From Myxococcus flavus (GTDB taxonomy: Bacteria > Myxococcota > Myxococcia > Myxococcales > Myxococcaceae), in contig NZ_CP143624.1 in assembly GCF_050038885.1 (NCBI RefSeq), positions 8,804,001 through 8,868,000 on the forward strand: a stretch of 64,000 nucleotides of DNA, read 5' to 3'. The notes below the pieces were generated by a model, which made no database searches, was not told the origin of the DNA, and worked only from the letters and a program-made list of their open reading frames with translations. The translations under genes were made by a program, and so were the position numbers. This document shows positions 18,221 through 27,223 of the stretch, one piece after another (position 1 is the first letter of the stretch; every line of letters begins with the position of its first letter).

Positions 18221-19537
18221 TCAACGGTCCTTGAAGTGCTTGAGCGCGCTCTCCGCGGCCTGCTTGGAGTCGCACCTGGACAGGCCAAACAGGCCCGTCC
18301 TCGCGCCGTCGTCCGGCCCGCCGTCCGACTTCAGGCGCTCCAGGGCGCGCACGGCGCGCTTCATCTGGAGCCTGCCCGCGGTGGCCGCCGCGTCCGAGCG
18401 CACGTCGCAGCGCGCATGCTCCAGCAATTCGAGGATGCGCTCTTCCGCGTCACCACTGCCCGCCTTCACACCCGAGGCATAGTTCTTCAGCGCGTCGTCG
18501 GGCTTGCCCATGGCCTCGGTCAACCGGCCCAGCAGGTAGTGGCGCCGCCCCGAGTCCTGCTCTTTCGAGATGAGGGCCCGGACATCCTTCGCCAGCGCGG
18601 CCCGCTCTTCCTCGGGCGCCCGCTCCACGTCCTTGATGGCGCGCAGCGTCTCGTCGCCCCCGAGCGCCAGCACCGCGACTCCCGCGAGCAGGGCCAGCGT
18701 CCCCACGCCCACCGCCACCCGGTGCCTGGCCACCGGCTCAGGCAGGGCCGCCAGGACGCGCGAGAAGAATGAGCCTCCCACGGTGCGCGCCTGGCGCCCG
18801 AGCTCCGCGGCCTGATGCCCCAGCACGGACGCGCCCGCCGCCGCGCGCTGGCCGATGACCGCCGCGCCCGCAGCCGCCCGCTGCCCCAGTCCAGACAGGT
18901 CCACCACCGCCCCCTGCGCTGACGCTTCAGCCACGCGCGAGAGCGCCAGGTTGCCGAAGGGCGGCATCGTCTCCGCGCCGGGCTCCTCCGCGATGGCGCT
19001 CGCGGAGGGGGCCTCCACGCGGTACGGCGCCCGGGGCACGTGGAAGACGCGAATCTTCCCGGGGATGCCCTTCAGCTCGAAGGCGCCCACCTCCTTCGAG
19101 GGCACCTCGGCCTTGTTCATCGACAGGTAGACGGCCTCGGTGAAGTACACCTCGCCCGCCTCCGCGATGCCCTCGACGCGGGCGGCGATATTCACCGGCT
19201 CGCCGAAGATGTCGTTGGCCTCCAGCCGGACCTCGCCCACGTTGATGGCCACGCGGACGTGGAGCTGCTCCGACGCCTCCACCGTCCGGTTGTGGTGCCA
19301 CAGCCGGTCCTGGATGGCGATGCCACTGAGCACCGCCTGGGTGGGCGACTCGAAGGTGACGAGAAAGGCGTCGCCGATGGACTTGATGATGCGCCCGCCA
19401 AACGCCTTGAACAGCGGCGCCAGCAGGTCATTGTGGACCTGCAGGAGACGCTGGTTCTCCTCCAGCGTCTGCCGGCTGGTCCGCTCGGTGAAGCCCTTGA
19501 TGTCGGTGAAGACGATGGCGAGGTTGGCGGTCTTCAA
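18221..19537 (-). CDS. Class III adenylate/guanylate cyclase with membrane segment and C-terminal helical domain
   Basis: A 438-residue protein. Residues 1-165 are a CHD cyclase domain with metal-binding Asp12 (FTDIKGFT) and Asp56 (KSIGDAF), the purine-specifying Lys52, and Asn116/Arg120 (FGEPVNIAARVE), so it looks catalytically intact. The middle is Ala/Gly-rich with repeated GQRAAAGA elements. One transmembrane helix follows (VAVGVGTLALLAGVAVLAL, about 290-310), then a 120-residue TPR-like helical tail. The cyclase is therefore cytoplasmic with the tail across the membrane. The only possible start is TTG at 19537, with no good ribosome site, so expression is probably low. Confidence 0.85.
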   Translation of the reverse strand: MKTANLAIVFTDIKGFTERTSRQTLEENQRLLQVHNDLLAPLFKAFGGRIIKSIGDAFLVTFESPTQAVLSGIAIQDRLWHHNRTVEASEQLHVRVAINVGEVRLEANDIFGEPVNIAARVEGIAEAGEVYFTEAVYLSMNKAEVPSKEVGAFELKGIPGKIRVFHVPRAPYRVEAPSASAIAEEPGAETMPPFGNLALSRVAEASAQGAVVDLSGLGQRAAAGAAVIGQRAAAGASVLGHQAAELGRQARTVGGSFFSRVLAALPEPVARHRVAVGVGTLALLAGVAVLALGGDETLRAIKDVERAPEEERAALAKDVRALISKEQDSGRRHYLLGRLTEAMGKPDDALKNYASGVKAGSGDAEERILELLEHARCDVRSDAAATAGRLQMKRAVRALERLKSDGGPDDGARTGLFGLSRCDSKQAAESALKHFKDR

Positions 19538-19605
19538 AGCCCGCGCAGTGTATGCGCCACTGCCTGAGGTGCAATCGCAACCGCGTTCGCGATGGCCGCC
19601 TGCTG

Positions 19606-20334
19606 TCAGCGACGCGATGGTTTGAGCTCGCGCATTCGGCGCTTCGGCGGAGCCTCCATCGACTTGCGCACCCGCTCCGCGAGCTGCGGCCGCCCCGTCC
19701 GCTCGTAGAAGTCGGCCAGCCGCTTGAGCACCAGGGGGCTGGACGGCTGGTAGTCACGCGCGGCCAGCAGCTCCTTCTCCGCGTCCAGCAGGCGCTCCTG
19801 CTTCTCCAGCACGCCCGCGAGCTGGAGGCGCACCTGCACCCACTCCGGCTTCAGCCGGGCCAGGTAGCGGTAGTGCAACTCGGACTTGAGCCAGTCCCCC
19901 AGGTCGAACCAGAGCGTCCCGAGCCGGAAGCGGGCATCCTCGTAGGAGGCGCGGAGCTTCACGGCTTGCTCGTATGCCTGCACGGCCTGCCTGCGGTCGT
20001 CCCGCTCCTCCCACAACAAACCCCGCAGGTACCAGGCGCGGGGGTTATGGGGAGCCTGCTGGAGAGCGGCGTCCAGATGGGACTCTGCCTGCTCCAGGGC
20101 GCCGCCCGTCTTCAACAGGAGCCGGGCCATCTCCAGCCGGGGCAGCTCCCACGCGGGCTGGGCGCGAATGAGGGCGTCCAGCGCGGCGAGCGCACCCGCA
20201 TCGTTTCCCTCCGCCTCCAGCGCCAGGGCCTCCGGCAGTGACGGCGCCGGCCGCGAAGGGGGCCGTGTCAGGGCGGAAGGCTCCGCCGCGTCAGTCGCGC
20301 CCGCCAGCAAGGCCACCAGGATGACCCACCTCAT
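19606..20334 (-). CDS. Secreted TPR-repeat protein
   Basis: A 242-residue protein with a signal peptide (MRWVILVALLAGATDAAEP) and a Pro-rich stretch, followed by about five TPR units (for example NPRAWYLRGLLWEERDDRRQ and VQVRLQLAGVLEKQERLLD). The C-terminal tail is basic (PPKRRMRELKPSRR). The open frame extends far upstream, but only because mutS2 is transcribed from the other strand there; ATG 20334 starts the signal peptide. It diverges from mutS2 with 66 bp between starts. Probably a periplasmic scaffold; no partner is evident. Confidence 0.8.
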   Translation of the reverse strand: MRWVILVALLAGATDAAEPSALTRPPSRPAPSLPEALALEAEGNDAGALAALDALIRAQPAWELPRLEMARLLLKTGGALEQAESHLDAALQQAPHNPRAWYLRGLLWEERDDRRQAVQAYEQAVKLRASYEDARFRLGTLWFDLGDWLKSELHYRYLARLKPEWVQVRLQLAGVLEKQERLLDAEKELLAARDYQPSSPLVLKRLADFYERTGRPQLAERVRKSMEAPPKRRMRELKPSRR

Positions 20335-20400
20335 GTGCGGCAGATAGCAGAGCCGGGCCGGGCGCCTCAATAGATCCTCTTGACGGCCAAACGGCCGCGC

Positions 20401-22815
20401 ATGAAACCCATGACCGTGCAGATATCTCAAAGAACGCTGGAAGACCTTGGCTTCTCGGATGTGCTCCGCGCGCTGGCGCAACGGTGCAGGACGGAGCCCG
20501 GCAGGGAGCGGGTGCTCGCCCGGCCGTTTCTCGACACACCGGAGCAGGTGACCGAGGCCCTGGCGCTCGTCGCCGAGGCTCGCGCCCTGTCCCAGGAGCA
20601 GTTCTCCCTCCCCCTGGGCGGTGTGACGGACCTCCGCACCCCCATCGGGCATGCAGCCAAGGGTGGCATGCTGGAGCCCCGCCAGCTCATCGACTCGGCC
20701 CAGCTCCTCTTCGCCTTCGTTCGCACCCGCGAGGCGCTGGACGAGCGCAAGGCGCGCGTCCCGCGGCTGGTGGAGATTGCCCGGCGGATGCCCGCCCTGG
20801 AGGCGCTGGCCCGCCGCATCGACCAGTGTTTCGAACCGGACGGTGAGATTTCCGACCGCGCCAGCCCCGAGCTCCGCGAGGCGAGAGACCGGGCGCGCGG
20901 GCTCCACCGCCGCATCAAGTCCCGCCTGGACGAGCTGCTCCACGACGAGACCTTCACGAACAAGCTGCGCGAGAACTACTACACGCTCCGCAACGGCCGT
21001 TACGTGGTGCCGGTGGTGTCCAACTACCGCTCGGAGGTGGACGGCATCGTCCACAACGCCAGCCAGACGGGCCAGACGCTCTTCATGGAGCCGCAGTCCA
21101 TGGTGGGCCTGGGCAACGACCTCGCCATCGCCCAGTCGGAGGTCCTGGAGGAGGAGCGCAAGGTGCTCCAGGCGCTGAGCGACCAGCTGGGTCGCGAATC
21201 GGAGCGCATCCTCGAGGGCCTGGAGGCCGTGGCGGAGCTGGATGAAGTCGAGTCGGTGGCCATCCTCTCCGCCGACCTGGGCGCCAGCACCCCCGACTTC
21301 GCGGACGTGACGGACATGCAGCTGCGTCAGCTGCGCCACCCGCGCCTGGTGCTCAAGGGCGCCGACGTCGTGGCCAACGACGTGACGCTCACCGGAGAGG
21401 CCAAGGCGCTGGTCGTCTCCGGCCCGAACGCGGGCGGCAAGACGGTGACGCTGACGGGCGTGGGCCTCTGCTCGCTGATGCTGCGCGCGGGCCTGCCGAT
21501 TCCAGTGGCCGAAGGCTCCCGCATGCCGCTGTACCGCTCCGTCCACTCCACCGTGGGCGACGCGCAGAACCTGGAGCAGGGCCTGTCCACGTTCAGCGCG
21601 CACGTGGTGATGTTGCGCGACATCATCGCGGCCGCGGGCGAGGGCTCGCTGGTCCTCATCGACGAAATCGCCGCGGACACCGACCCGCGCGAGGGCGCGG
21701 CCATCGCCATCGCCGTGCTGGAGGAGCTGATGTCCAAGGGCGTGGTGGTGCTCGTCACCACGCACCTGGAGGAGCTCAAGGCCCTGGCCCACATGGACCC
21801 GCGCTTCCTCAACGCGCGCGTGGGCTTCGACGCCAAGCGCATGGCCCCCACCTACCGCCTGCAGATTGGCGCCGCGGGCCAGTCGTCGGCCATCGAGATG
21901 GCGGCGCGCGTGGGCCTGCCCCAGAACGTGTGCGAGCGCGCCCGGGAGCTCTCCGTCAACGCCGGCGGTCCGCTGACCAAGGCGCTGGCGGCGGCGGAGG
22001 ACGAGCGGCGCAAGCTCTACGAGGAGCTGGAGCGCGCCCGTGTGGCGGCGAAGGAGGCCGAGGCGCTGCGGGCCGACCTGGAGAAGCAGAAGCAGACCTT
22101 CGAGCGCGAGCGCCGCGCGAAGATGATGCAGTTCAACGAGGACGTGCACGCGGCCAGTGAGCACGCGGCGGCGGAGGTGCAGAAGCTGCTGGCCAAGCTG
22201 CGGGCGGAGCAGAACGAGAAGGCCCTGGCCGAGGCCCGGCAGCAGCTCCAGCAGCGCGCGGACGAGGCGCAGAAGCGCGCCCTGGCCGCCAAGGCGGAGC
22301 TGTTCCAGGTGGAGGCCCCCGGCCCCGCCAACCTGAAGGTGGGCGCGTGGGTGCACCACTCGGGGCTCAACCGCGACGTCGAAATCCTGGAGCTGGTGGA
22401 CAGCCACGCGGTGGTGTCCGCGGGTGGCGCGATGAAGATGCGCGTGCCCACCTCGGAGCTGTCGGGCGCGCGCACGCGCAAGCCGCAGCAGGCGAAGTTC
22501 CCGGAGCGGCAGAAGCAGGAATCGGCGCTCAAGCGTGCGGCCTCGGCGGCCCCCGCCGAGGTGGAGGCCACGAACTTCCGCTGCGACGTGCGAGGCATGC
22601 GCGCGGACGACGCGCTGGCGGAGCTGGAGTCCTTCCTGGACCGAGGCATGCGCAGCGGTGAGGAGGCAGCGCTCGTCATCCACGGGCACGGCACGGGGGC
22701 GCTGAAGCAGGCCATCCGTGACTACCTCGCAGCCTCGCCCTACATCCGCATGTACCGCCCGGGTGAGGGCCACGAAGGCGGAGATGGCGTGACGGTGGTC
22801 TCCCTGCGCGCGTAA
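20401..22815 (+). CDS. mutS2: Endonuclease MutS2
   Basis: About 804 residues. The N-terminal core and clamp regions (RTLEDLGFSDVLRALAQRC) precede the MutS-type ATPase with Walker A GPNAGGKT (about 341-348) and Walker B SLVLIDEIAADTDP. A long coiled coil (about 530-640) and a KOW-like segment (NLKVGAWVHHSGLN) follow, then a C-terminal Smr nuclease domain (about 724-804) with RCDVRGMRADDAL and HGHGTGALK. MutS2 acts on branched DNA and, in some bacteria, on collided ribosomes. ATG 20401 and ATG 20410 are both possible, as is TTG 20380; none has a clear ribosome site. Confidence 0.93.
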   Translation: MKPMTVQISQRTLEDLGFSDVLRALAQRCRTEPGRERVLARPFLDTPEQVTEALALVAEARALSQEQFSLPLGGVTDLRTPIGHAAKGGMLEPRQLIDSAQLLFAFVRTREALDERKARVPRLVEIARRMPALEALARRIDQCFEPDGEISDRASPELREARDRARGLHRRIKSRLDELLHDETFTNKLRENYYTLRNGRYVVPVVSNYRSEVDGIVHNASQTGQTLFMEPQSMVGLGNDLAIAQSEVLEEERKVLQALSDQLGRESERILEGLEAVAELDEVESVAILSADLGASTPDFADVTDMQLRQLRHPRLVLKGADVVANDVTLTGEAKALVVSGPNAGGKTVTLTGVGLCSLMLRAGLPIPVAEGSRMPLYRSVHSTVGDAQNLEQGLSTFSAHVVMLRDIIAAAGEGSLVLIDEIAADTDPREGAAIAIAVLEELMSKGVVVLVTTHLEELKALAHMDPRFLNARVGFDAKRMAPTYRLQIGAAGQSSAIEMAARVGLPQNVCERARELSVNAGGPLTKALAAAEDERRKLYEELERARVAAKEAEALRADLEKQKQTFERERRAKMMQFNEDVHAASEHAAAEVQKLLAKLRAEQNEKALAEARQQLQQRADEAQKRALAAKAELFQVEAPGPANLKVGAWVHHSGLNRDVEILELVDSHAVVSAGGAMKMRVPTSELSGARTRKPQQAKFPERQKQESALKRAASAAPAEVEATNFRCDVRGMRADDALAELESFLDRGMRSGEEAALVIHGHGTGALKQAIRDYLAASPYIRMYRPGEGHEGGDGVTVVSLRA

Positions 22816-22940
22816 GAGGCCAGGCCGTCGTGAAACACCCGGGGCCGGGGGGTGCTGGTGACAGCGGCCTCCGGCCCTTCACGTTTCGACAGGGTCCATC
22901 GACGAGGGTCCCCAGACCATGCCGGGCGCGCCCCTCCCCT

Positions 22941-23408
22941 TCAGGACGCCCCCTGGTGCGCCGCGAGCACGCCGTCCAGGGCCTGCGCCTGCTGCTTCAC
23001 CTCGGGGTCTGGGTCCTTCATGGCCTTCGCCGCGTGAACCCGGGCCTTCACCGCGTCCGTCTTCGCCAGGGCCATGGCCATGTAGAGGTTCGCCCGCGTG
23101 TCTTCCGGGTGCGCCTGGAGCACCGGCGAAATCACCTGTACCGCCCGTGCGTCCTCCTCTCGCTCCAGCAGCGCCATGGCCAGGTCCAGGGCCGGTCCCG
23201 GCTCCGAGGGCGCCCTGGCATGAGCGTGCTCCAGAAGTTCCACGGAGCGTGCGCGCTCACCGGCCAGGTCCAGCGCGCGAGACAGCCCGTGCATCACCGC
23301 CACGTCACCGGGGGACTTGCGAAGCGCCTCCTCCAGCAGACGGCGGCCCTCCGCCACATCCCCTGCGTCCAACCGGGCCATTCCGTCGCGATAAAGGTCC
23401 GTTCCCAC
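22941..23408 (-). CDS. TPR-repeat protein, 155 residues
   Basis: A small cytoplasmic protein built of about four TPR-like helical hairpins: MARLDAGDVAEGRRLLEEAL, DVAVMHGLSRALDLAGERAR, PGPALDLAMALLEREEDARA, DTRANLYMAMALAKTDAVKA. The GTG at 23408 was chosen because AGGAG lies six bases upstream; a longer frame exists but crosses the divergent gene's promoter. It lies head-to-head with the phospholipase-A2-like gene across 100 bp. Presumably an adaptor; no partner is visible. Confidence 0.78.
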   Translation of the reverse strand: MGTDLYRDGMARLDAGDVAEGRRLLEEALRKSPGDVAVMHGLSRALDLAGERARSVELLEHAHARAPSEPGPALDLAMALLEREEDARAVQVISPVLQAHPEDTRANLYMAMALAKTDAVKARVHAAKAMKDPDPEVKQQAQALDGVLAAHQGAS

Positions 23409-23463
23409 TGAGCTCTCCTGGCACCACGCGGTGCGTCGGTCATTTCCACGCAACTTCAAGTCT

Positions 23464-23483
23464 ACAAACTGCGACAAACTGAG
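23464..23483. repeat. Two ACAAACTG repeats, 10 bp apart, between divergent genes
   Basis: ACAAACTG occurs at 23464-23471 and again at 23474-23481 in the AT-richer 100-bp gap between the TPR gene (minus) and the phospholipase-A2-like gene (plus). Helical phasing suggests a regulator half-site pair. It could equally be chance in a short AT-rich stretch. Confidence 0.3.
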
Positions 23484-23508
23484 AGAAAGCCTTCCCCCGG
23501 ACCCCATC

Positions 23509-24102
23509 ATGCTCGTTCGAAACACGCCCGTCTCGGCCCGCCGCACGGCGACTTCCCCCTCGGAGTCGCCCGCCGCGGAGAAGCCCAACGCCGCCGCCGT
23601 TCCCGCGGCCATCCACCAGAAGGACTCGTTCAGCGCCACCACGACGGCGCTGCAGCGCACGGCGAAGGTTGGCGCGGCACCCGCGGGCGACCACGGCAAG
23701 CTGATGATGGAGTACCTGACCGGCGCGCGGCCGCCCCCGGCGGACTTCGAGCAGGTCATCGGCTACAAGCCCTACGCCATCCAGACGCCGCACGGGCAGC
23801 GGATGCAGGACCCGCTGGGCTACGCCTCCGTCCCGCTGAAGATTGGCCCGGACAAGGAGTTCGACCCGGCCGCCAAGACGCACGACTACGGCTACGACCT
23901 GCTGCGCTACTTCGACCGCAAGGGCACGCCGCTGGGGCCCGAGGCGCGCAAGGCCGCCGATGCCCTGTTCCGCCAGGACATGTTCGACTACGCGAACGAC
24001 CAGAAGGGCGCGCTGGACCGGTTCAAGTTCCGCTCGTGGGCGCAGATCTACGCCACCGCGGTGGAGCTGAACTCGCGCGTGCAGGGCTACGGCCCTCCGT
24101 GA
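23509..24102 (+). CDS. Phospholipase A2-like protein with His-Asp active-site motif
   Basis: A 197-residue protein. Residues 1-60 are Ala/Pro/Thr-rich and look disordered. The C-terminal 110 residues contain KIGPDKEFDPAAKTHDYGYD (residues 111-130), in which His125-Asp126 and the preceding Gly-Pro loop match the layout of secreted and viral-capsid phospholipase A2 domains (Gly-rich calcium loop, then D..A..HD..Y). There is no signal peptide and almost no cysteine, unlike animal enzymes. ATG 23509 is preferred; an upstream in-frame ATG exists at 23431. The function is inferred from the motif only; a lipase activity or toxin-like role is possible. Confidence 0.6.
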   Translation: MLVRNTPVSARRTATSPSESPAAEKPNAAAVPAAIHQKDSFSATTTALQRTAKVGAAPAGDHGKLMMEYLTGARPPPADFEQVIGYKPYAIQTPHGQRMQDPLGYASVPLKIGPDKEFDPAAKTHDYGYDLLRYFDRKGTPLGPEARKAADALFRQDMFDYANDQKGALDRFKFRSWAQIYATAVELNSRVQGYGPP

Positions 24103-24166
24103 AGCCCCTCGTGGTTCCGACGTACCTCGGCGGCGCGGACGAGGAGGTCCGCGCCGCTCGACGTGC

Positions 24167-25516
24167 TCACGGCGCCTCGTAGCGCCGCAGCTTGTCGTAC
24201 AGCGTCCTCAGGCCAATGCCCAATCGCTGGGCCGCGCGTTTGCGGTTGCCCGCCTCGTCCGCGATGGCCTGTTCAATGGCCCGCCGCTCCAGCTCTTCCA
24301 GCGTCAGGCTGGGAAGCCTTCCCCCCTCCGACGACGGTGCCTCTACCGGACCGGCGGCCCCGGTCGGATCCAGCCACAGGTGCCGAGGCTCCACCACCGG
24401 CCCATCCGCGAGGATGGCCGCCCGCTCGAGCGCGTTGCGCAGCTCGCGGACATTGCCGGGCCAGGCGAACGCCTCCAGCCGCGCCACGGCCTCCGGAGAC
24501 AGGCGGAGCCCCGGGCGCCCCAGCTCCTCGCCGATGCGGCGCAGCAGCAGCTCCGCCAGGGGCCGCAGGTCCTCGCGCCGCTCGCGCAGGGACGGCAGCC
24601 GGATGGGGAACACGGCGAGCCGGTGGTAGAGGTCCTCGCGAAACTCGCCGCGCGCCATCATCGCCTTGAGATCGCGGTTGGTGGCGGCCACCCAGCGCAC
24701 GTCGGCCTCCAGCGTCCGCGTGCCGCCCACTCGCTCGAAGCGCCGCTCCTGCAGCACGCGCAGCAGCTTCGCCTGGAGCTCCGCCTTCAGCTCGCCCACC
24801 TCGTCCAGGAAGAAGGTGCCACCCTGCGCCAGCTCGATGCGGCCGCGCCGCTGAGCCACCGCGCCGGTGAAGGCGCCCTTCTCATGGCCGAACAGCTCGC
24901 TCTCCAGGAGCGTCTCCGTCAACGCCGCGCAGTTGACGGCCACGAAGGGCCCCTCCGCGCGCTCGCTCCACTGATGCAGGGCCCGCGCCGTCACCTCCTT
25001 GCCGGTGCCACTCTCCCCCACCAGCAGCACCGTGGCCTGCGTGGGCGCCACCTTGCGCAGCGCCTCCACCACCGGAGCCATGGCCGGAGCGCCCCAGCTC
25101 AGCTCCACCTCCCCCGCGGACTGCCGCGCCTCGGTCTTCCAGTTGAGCAGCGCGCGCCGCTCCAGAGCCCGAGCCACCGTCAGTCGCAGCTCCGCGGGAC
25201 TGCCTACGGGCTTCAAGAGATAGTCGAAGGCTCCCGCCTTCATCGCCGCCACGGCGCTCTCCACGGTGCCCACCGCGGTGAGCACCACCACCTCCACGTC
25301 GGGCTGCTCCTCACGCACCTTGCGCAGCAGGGACAGTCCATCCATGCCGGGCATCCGCAGGTCCGTCAGGAGGAGGTCCACGCCCTGTCGGGCCATGAGG
25401 CGCGCGGCCTCGTCACCGTCGGCGGCTGTCGTCACCGTGTGACCTTCGAACTCCAGCGCCTCGGCGAGGAACGAGCGCACACCCTCTTCGTCATCCGCCA
25501 CCAGGATTCGTGCCAT
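24167..25516 (-). CDS. NtrC-family sigma-54-dependent response regulator
   Basis: A 449-residue regulator: receiver domain with phospho-acceptor Asp52 (LLLTDLRMPGMDG) and Lys in LLKPVG, an AAA+ sigma-54 interaction domain with GESGTGKE (about 165) and GAFTGA (about 211), and a C-terminal Fis-type helix-turn-helix (EQAIADEAGNRKRAAQRLG region, about 405-449). All parts needed to open a sigma-54 promoter are present. Its kinase gene ends 3 nt upstream. Palindromes and a -24/-12 promoter between this pair and the adjacent efflux operon make that operon the likely target. Confidence 0.95.
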   Translation of the reverse strand: MARILVADDEEGVRSFLAEALEFEGHTVTTAADGDEAARLMARQGVDLLLTDLRMPGMDGLSLLRKVREEQPDVEVVVLTAVGTVESAVAAMKAGAFDYLLKPVGSPAELRLTVARALERRALLNWKTEARQSAGEVELSWGAPAMAPVVEALRKVAPTQATVLLVGESGTGKEVTARALHQWSERAEGPFVAVNCAALTETLLESELFGHEKGAFTGAVAQRRGRIELAQGGTFFLDEVGELKAELQAKLLRVLQERRFERVGGTRTLEADVRWVAATNRDLKAMMARGEFREDLYHRLAVFPIRLPSLRERREDLRPLAELLLRRIGEELGRPGLRLSPEAVARLEAFAWPGNVRELRNALERAAILADGPVVEPRHLWLDPTGAAGPVEAPSSEGGRLPSLTLEELERRAIEQAIADEAGNRKRAAQRLGIGLRTLYDKLRRYEAP

Positions 25517-25519
25517 GGC

Positions 25520-26842
25520 TCAGGCTCCTCTCGCCGGAACCGTCAGGCGGAACTCCGCGCCGCCCCCGGCATGACTGCGCGCGCTCACCGAGCCTCCATG
25601 AAGCTCGACGATGCGGCGGGTGATGGCCAGCCCCAGCCCCACGCCCCGCAGGCGGCCGGTGACGAAGGGCTCGAAGATGCGGTCCTCCTCCCCCGCGGGA
25701 ATGCCCGGGCCGTGGTCCTTCACGGTGAACACGAGCGCCTTCTCCTGCTGCTCCACGCTCGCCTCCACCGGCCGATCCGCGGGGCTGGCCTGGACGGCGT
25801 TGCGCAGTACGTTCTCCAGCGCCTGCTGCAAGCGGCCCGCATCCATCGACCAGGGCGTACGCGTGGGCAGGTAACGGACCTCCACGCGCGCGGCCCCCGT
25901 GCTCTCCACGGCCGCGCGGAGCACGTCGTTGGGGTCCGCGTCCATGCGCCGCAGCTCGCCGCTGGCCACGAAGCCCAGCAGGTCGTTCATCAACTGCTCC
26001 AGGCGCACGGCCTCCGACACGACGCGGTCGGCCTTGGGCCCCAGGACGGTGTCGCGCTCCACGCGCTCGGCCAGCAGCTGTGCATGCCCCTTGAGCGAGG
26101 CCAGCGGGTTGCGCAGCTCGTGCGCCAGCACGGCGGACATGGTGCCCAGTGCCGCCAGCCGCCGGCCCCGCTCCAGCTCCTCCGCCAGGGCCTCGCGCTG
26201 CGCCAGCGAGCGGGAGAAGGCGAAGGCCAGCACGAGGATGCCCACGCACGAGGCCACCGCCACCCCCAGCAGGCGCTGGGAGCGCGACTCCAGCTCCAGC
26301 GCGGTGAGCGGCTCGAACTCGTAGAGCATCCGCAGGTGCCTGCGAGGCTCCTGGACATCGCCCGGCTCCGACAGCGCCCGTGCCTCCTCCAGCGTGAGCG
26401 GACCATAGACGGGCCGAGGCCGCCGGATGCGGTGGATGAGCCGCGCGCGGGCGCCCTCCACCACCAGCGGCGAGCCGTCCTGGATATCGCGGGTGCCCAC
26501 CTTGCCTTCACCAGCCGACACCAGCGGCTGGTCCTCATCCAGCACCGCCACGTAGCGAAGGCCGCCTTCCCGGTGGGAGGCCAGGAAGGCGTCCAATGCG
26601 GCCTGGTCCGGCAGCCCGTCCGCGTCGCGGAAGGCCTCGAAGCCCGCCACCATGATGACGTTGGCCATGCCCCGGGCGACCAGGGCGGATGACTCCAGCG
26701 CGGTGCTCCGGATGAACAGGGCCGCGGACATCAGGACCGCGCACATCAGCACCGCCGCCACCCAGGGCGCTCGGGGCCCGAGCGGACGCCACCAGGGAGC
26801 GCCGCTCATCGCCGACCTCCGCCGGGGGGACTCCAGCTCCAT
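25520..26842 (-). CDS. Membrane sensor histidine kinase, partner of the NtrC-type regulator
   Basis: A 440-residue kinase with two transmembrane helices (about 26-46 and 205-225) flanking a roughly 155-residue periplasmic sensor region. The cytoplasmic part has the H-box LAHELRNPLASLKGHAQLL (His near 240), an N-box (ALENVLRNAVQ), and G-boxes DHGPGIPAG and GLGLAITRR. ATG 26842 is fixed by GGAGG seven bases upstream (GGAGGTGTGCG). First gene of a two-gene operon; an inverted repeat lies just upstream of its start, suggesting autoregulation. Confidence 0.93.
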   Translation of the reverse strand: MELESPRRRSAMSGAPWWRPLGPRAPWVAAVLMCAVLMSAALFIRSTALESSALVARGMANVIMVAGFEAFRDADGLPDQAALDAFLASHREGGLRYVAVLDEDQPLVSAGEGKVGTRDIQDGSPLVVEGARARLIHRIRRPRPVYGPLTLEEARALSEPGDVQEPRRHLRMLYEFEPLTALELESRSQRLLGVAVASCVGILVLAFAFSRSLAQREALAEELERGRRLAALGTMSAVLAHELRNPLASLKGHAQLLAERVERDTVLGPKADRVVSEAVRLEQLMNDLLGFVASGELRRMDADPNDVLRAAVESTGAARVEVRYLPTRTPWSMDAGRLQQALENVLRNAVQASPADRPVEASVEQQEKALVFTVKDHGPGIPAGEEDRIFEPFVTGRLRGVGLGLAITRRIVELHGGSVSARSHAGGGAEFRLTVPARGA

Positions 26843-26876
26843 CGCACACCTCCACAGGCTGCGAACTCTGCATGCG

Positions 26877-26895
26877 GAGTGCGGAATCCGCACTC
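26877..26895. promoter_or_regulatory. Inverted repeat GAGTGCGGAATCCGCACTC, probable regulator site 1
   Basis: A 9+1+9 perfect inverted repeat centred 44 bp upstream of the kinase start codon. Its core TGCGGAATCCGCA is identical to the site at 27148-27160. The position would allow the NtrC-type regulator to act on its own operon. Confidence 0.6.
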
Positions 26896-27147
26896 TCTTC
26901 CGTCAGCCATGTGCGCCTCACGGGCCGTACGTCGACCGGGCATCTCAGGGGACATGGGCATCTCTCCCGGGGGTGGAGGGCGGCCACGAGGCCGCTGGCA
27001 GGGCGACGGAGCAGCCGCGCCACACCGGCGCACCTGCTCCGGGCGGACACCCAGTGCAATCACGGGGCCCACACCCGCTGTTGAGGGGCGCGTGCCTCGA
27101 CCACCCCGGACGCGGGCCGCGCCCGTGCTGAATTCGCCAGCGGCCCA

Positions 27148-27160
27148 TGCGGAATCCGCA
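27148..27160. promoter_or_regulatory. Palindrome TGCGGAATCCGCA, probable regulator site 2
   Basis: Identical to the core of the repeat at 26880-26892, including the trailing CTC. Its centre is exactly 20 bp (two helix turns) from site 3 and about 70 bp upstream of the -24 element, suiting cooperative binding by an enhancer-binding protein. Confidence 0.6.
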
Positions 27161-27167
27161 CTCGCAC

Positions 27168-27180
27168 TGCGGTTCCCGCA
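27168..27180. promoter_or_regulatory. Palindrome TGCGGTTCCCGCA, probable regulator site 3
   Basis: Same arms (TGCGG/CCGCA) as sites 1 and 2 with a different 3-bp centre. With site 2 it forms a tandem pair on one helix face immediately upstream of the sigma-54-type promoter. Confidence 0.55.
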
Positions 27181-27223
27181 GCCCTTGGGCCACTTTCCCT
27201 CCTCATTTCCAGAGGTTGGAGTC

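Noticed and set aside
19606..22773. A very long open frame on the minus strand across mutS2 (about 1050 codons).
   Set aside because: It is the antisense of mutS2 plus the true TPR gene at its end. Its His/Leu/Arg/Gln-rich composition is the typical mirror of high-GC coding sequence; only 19606-20334 is real.
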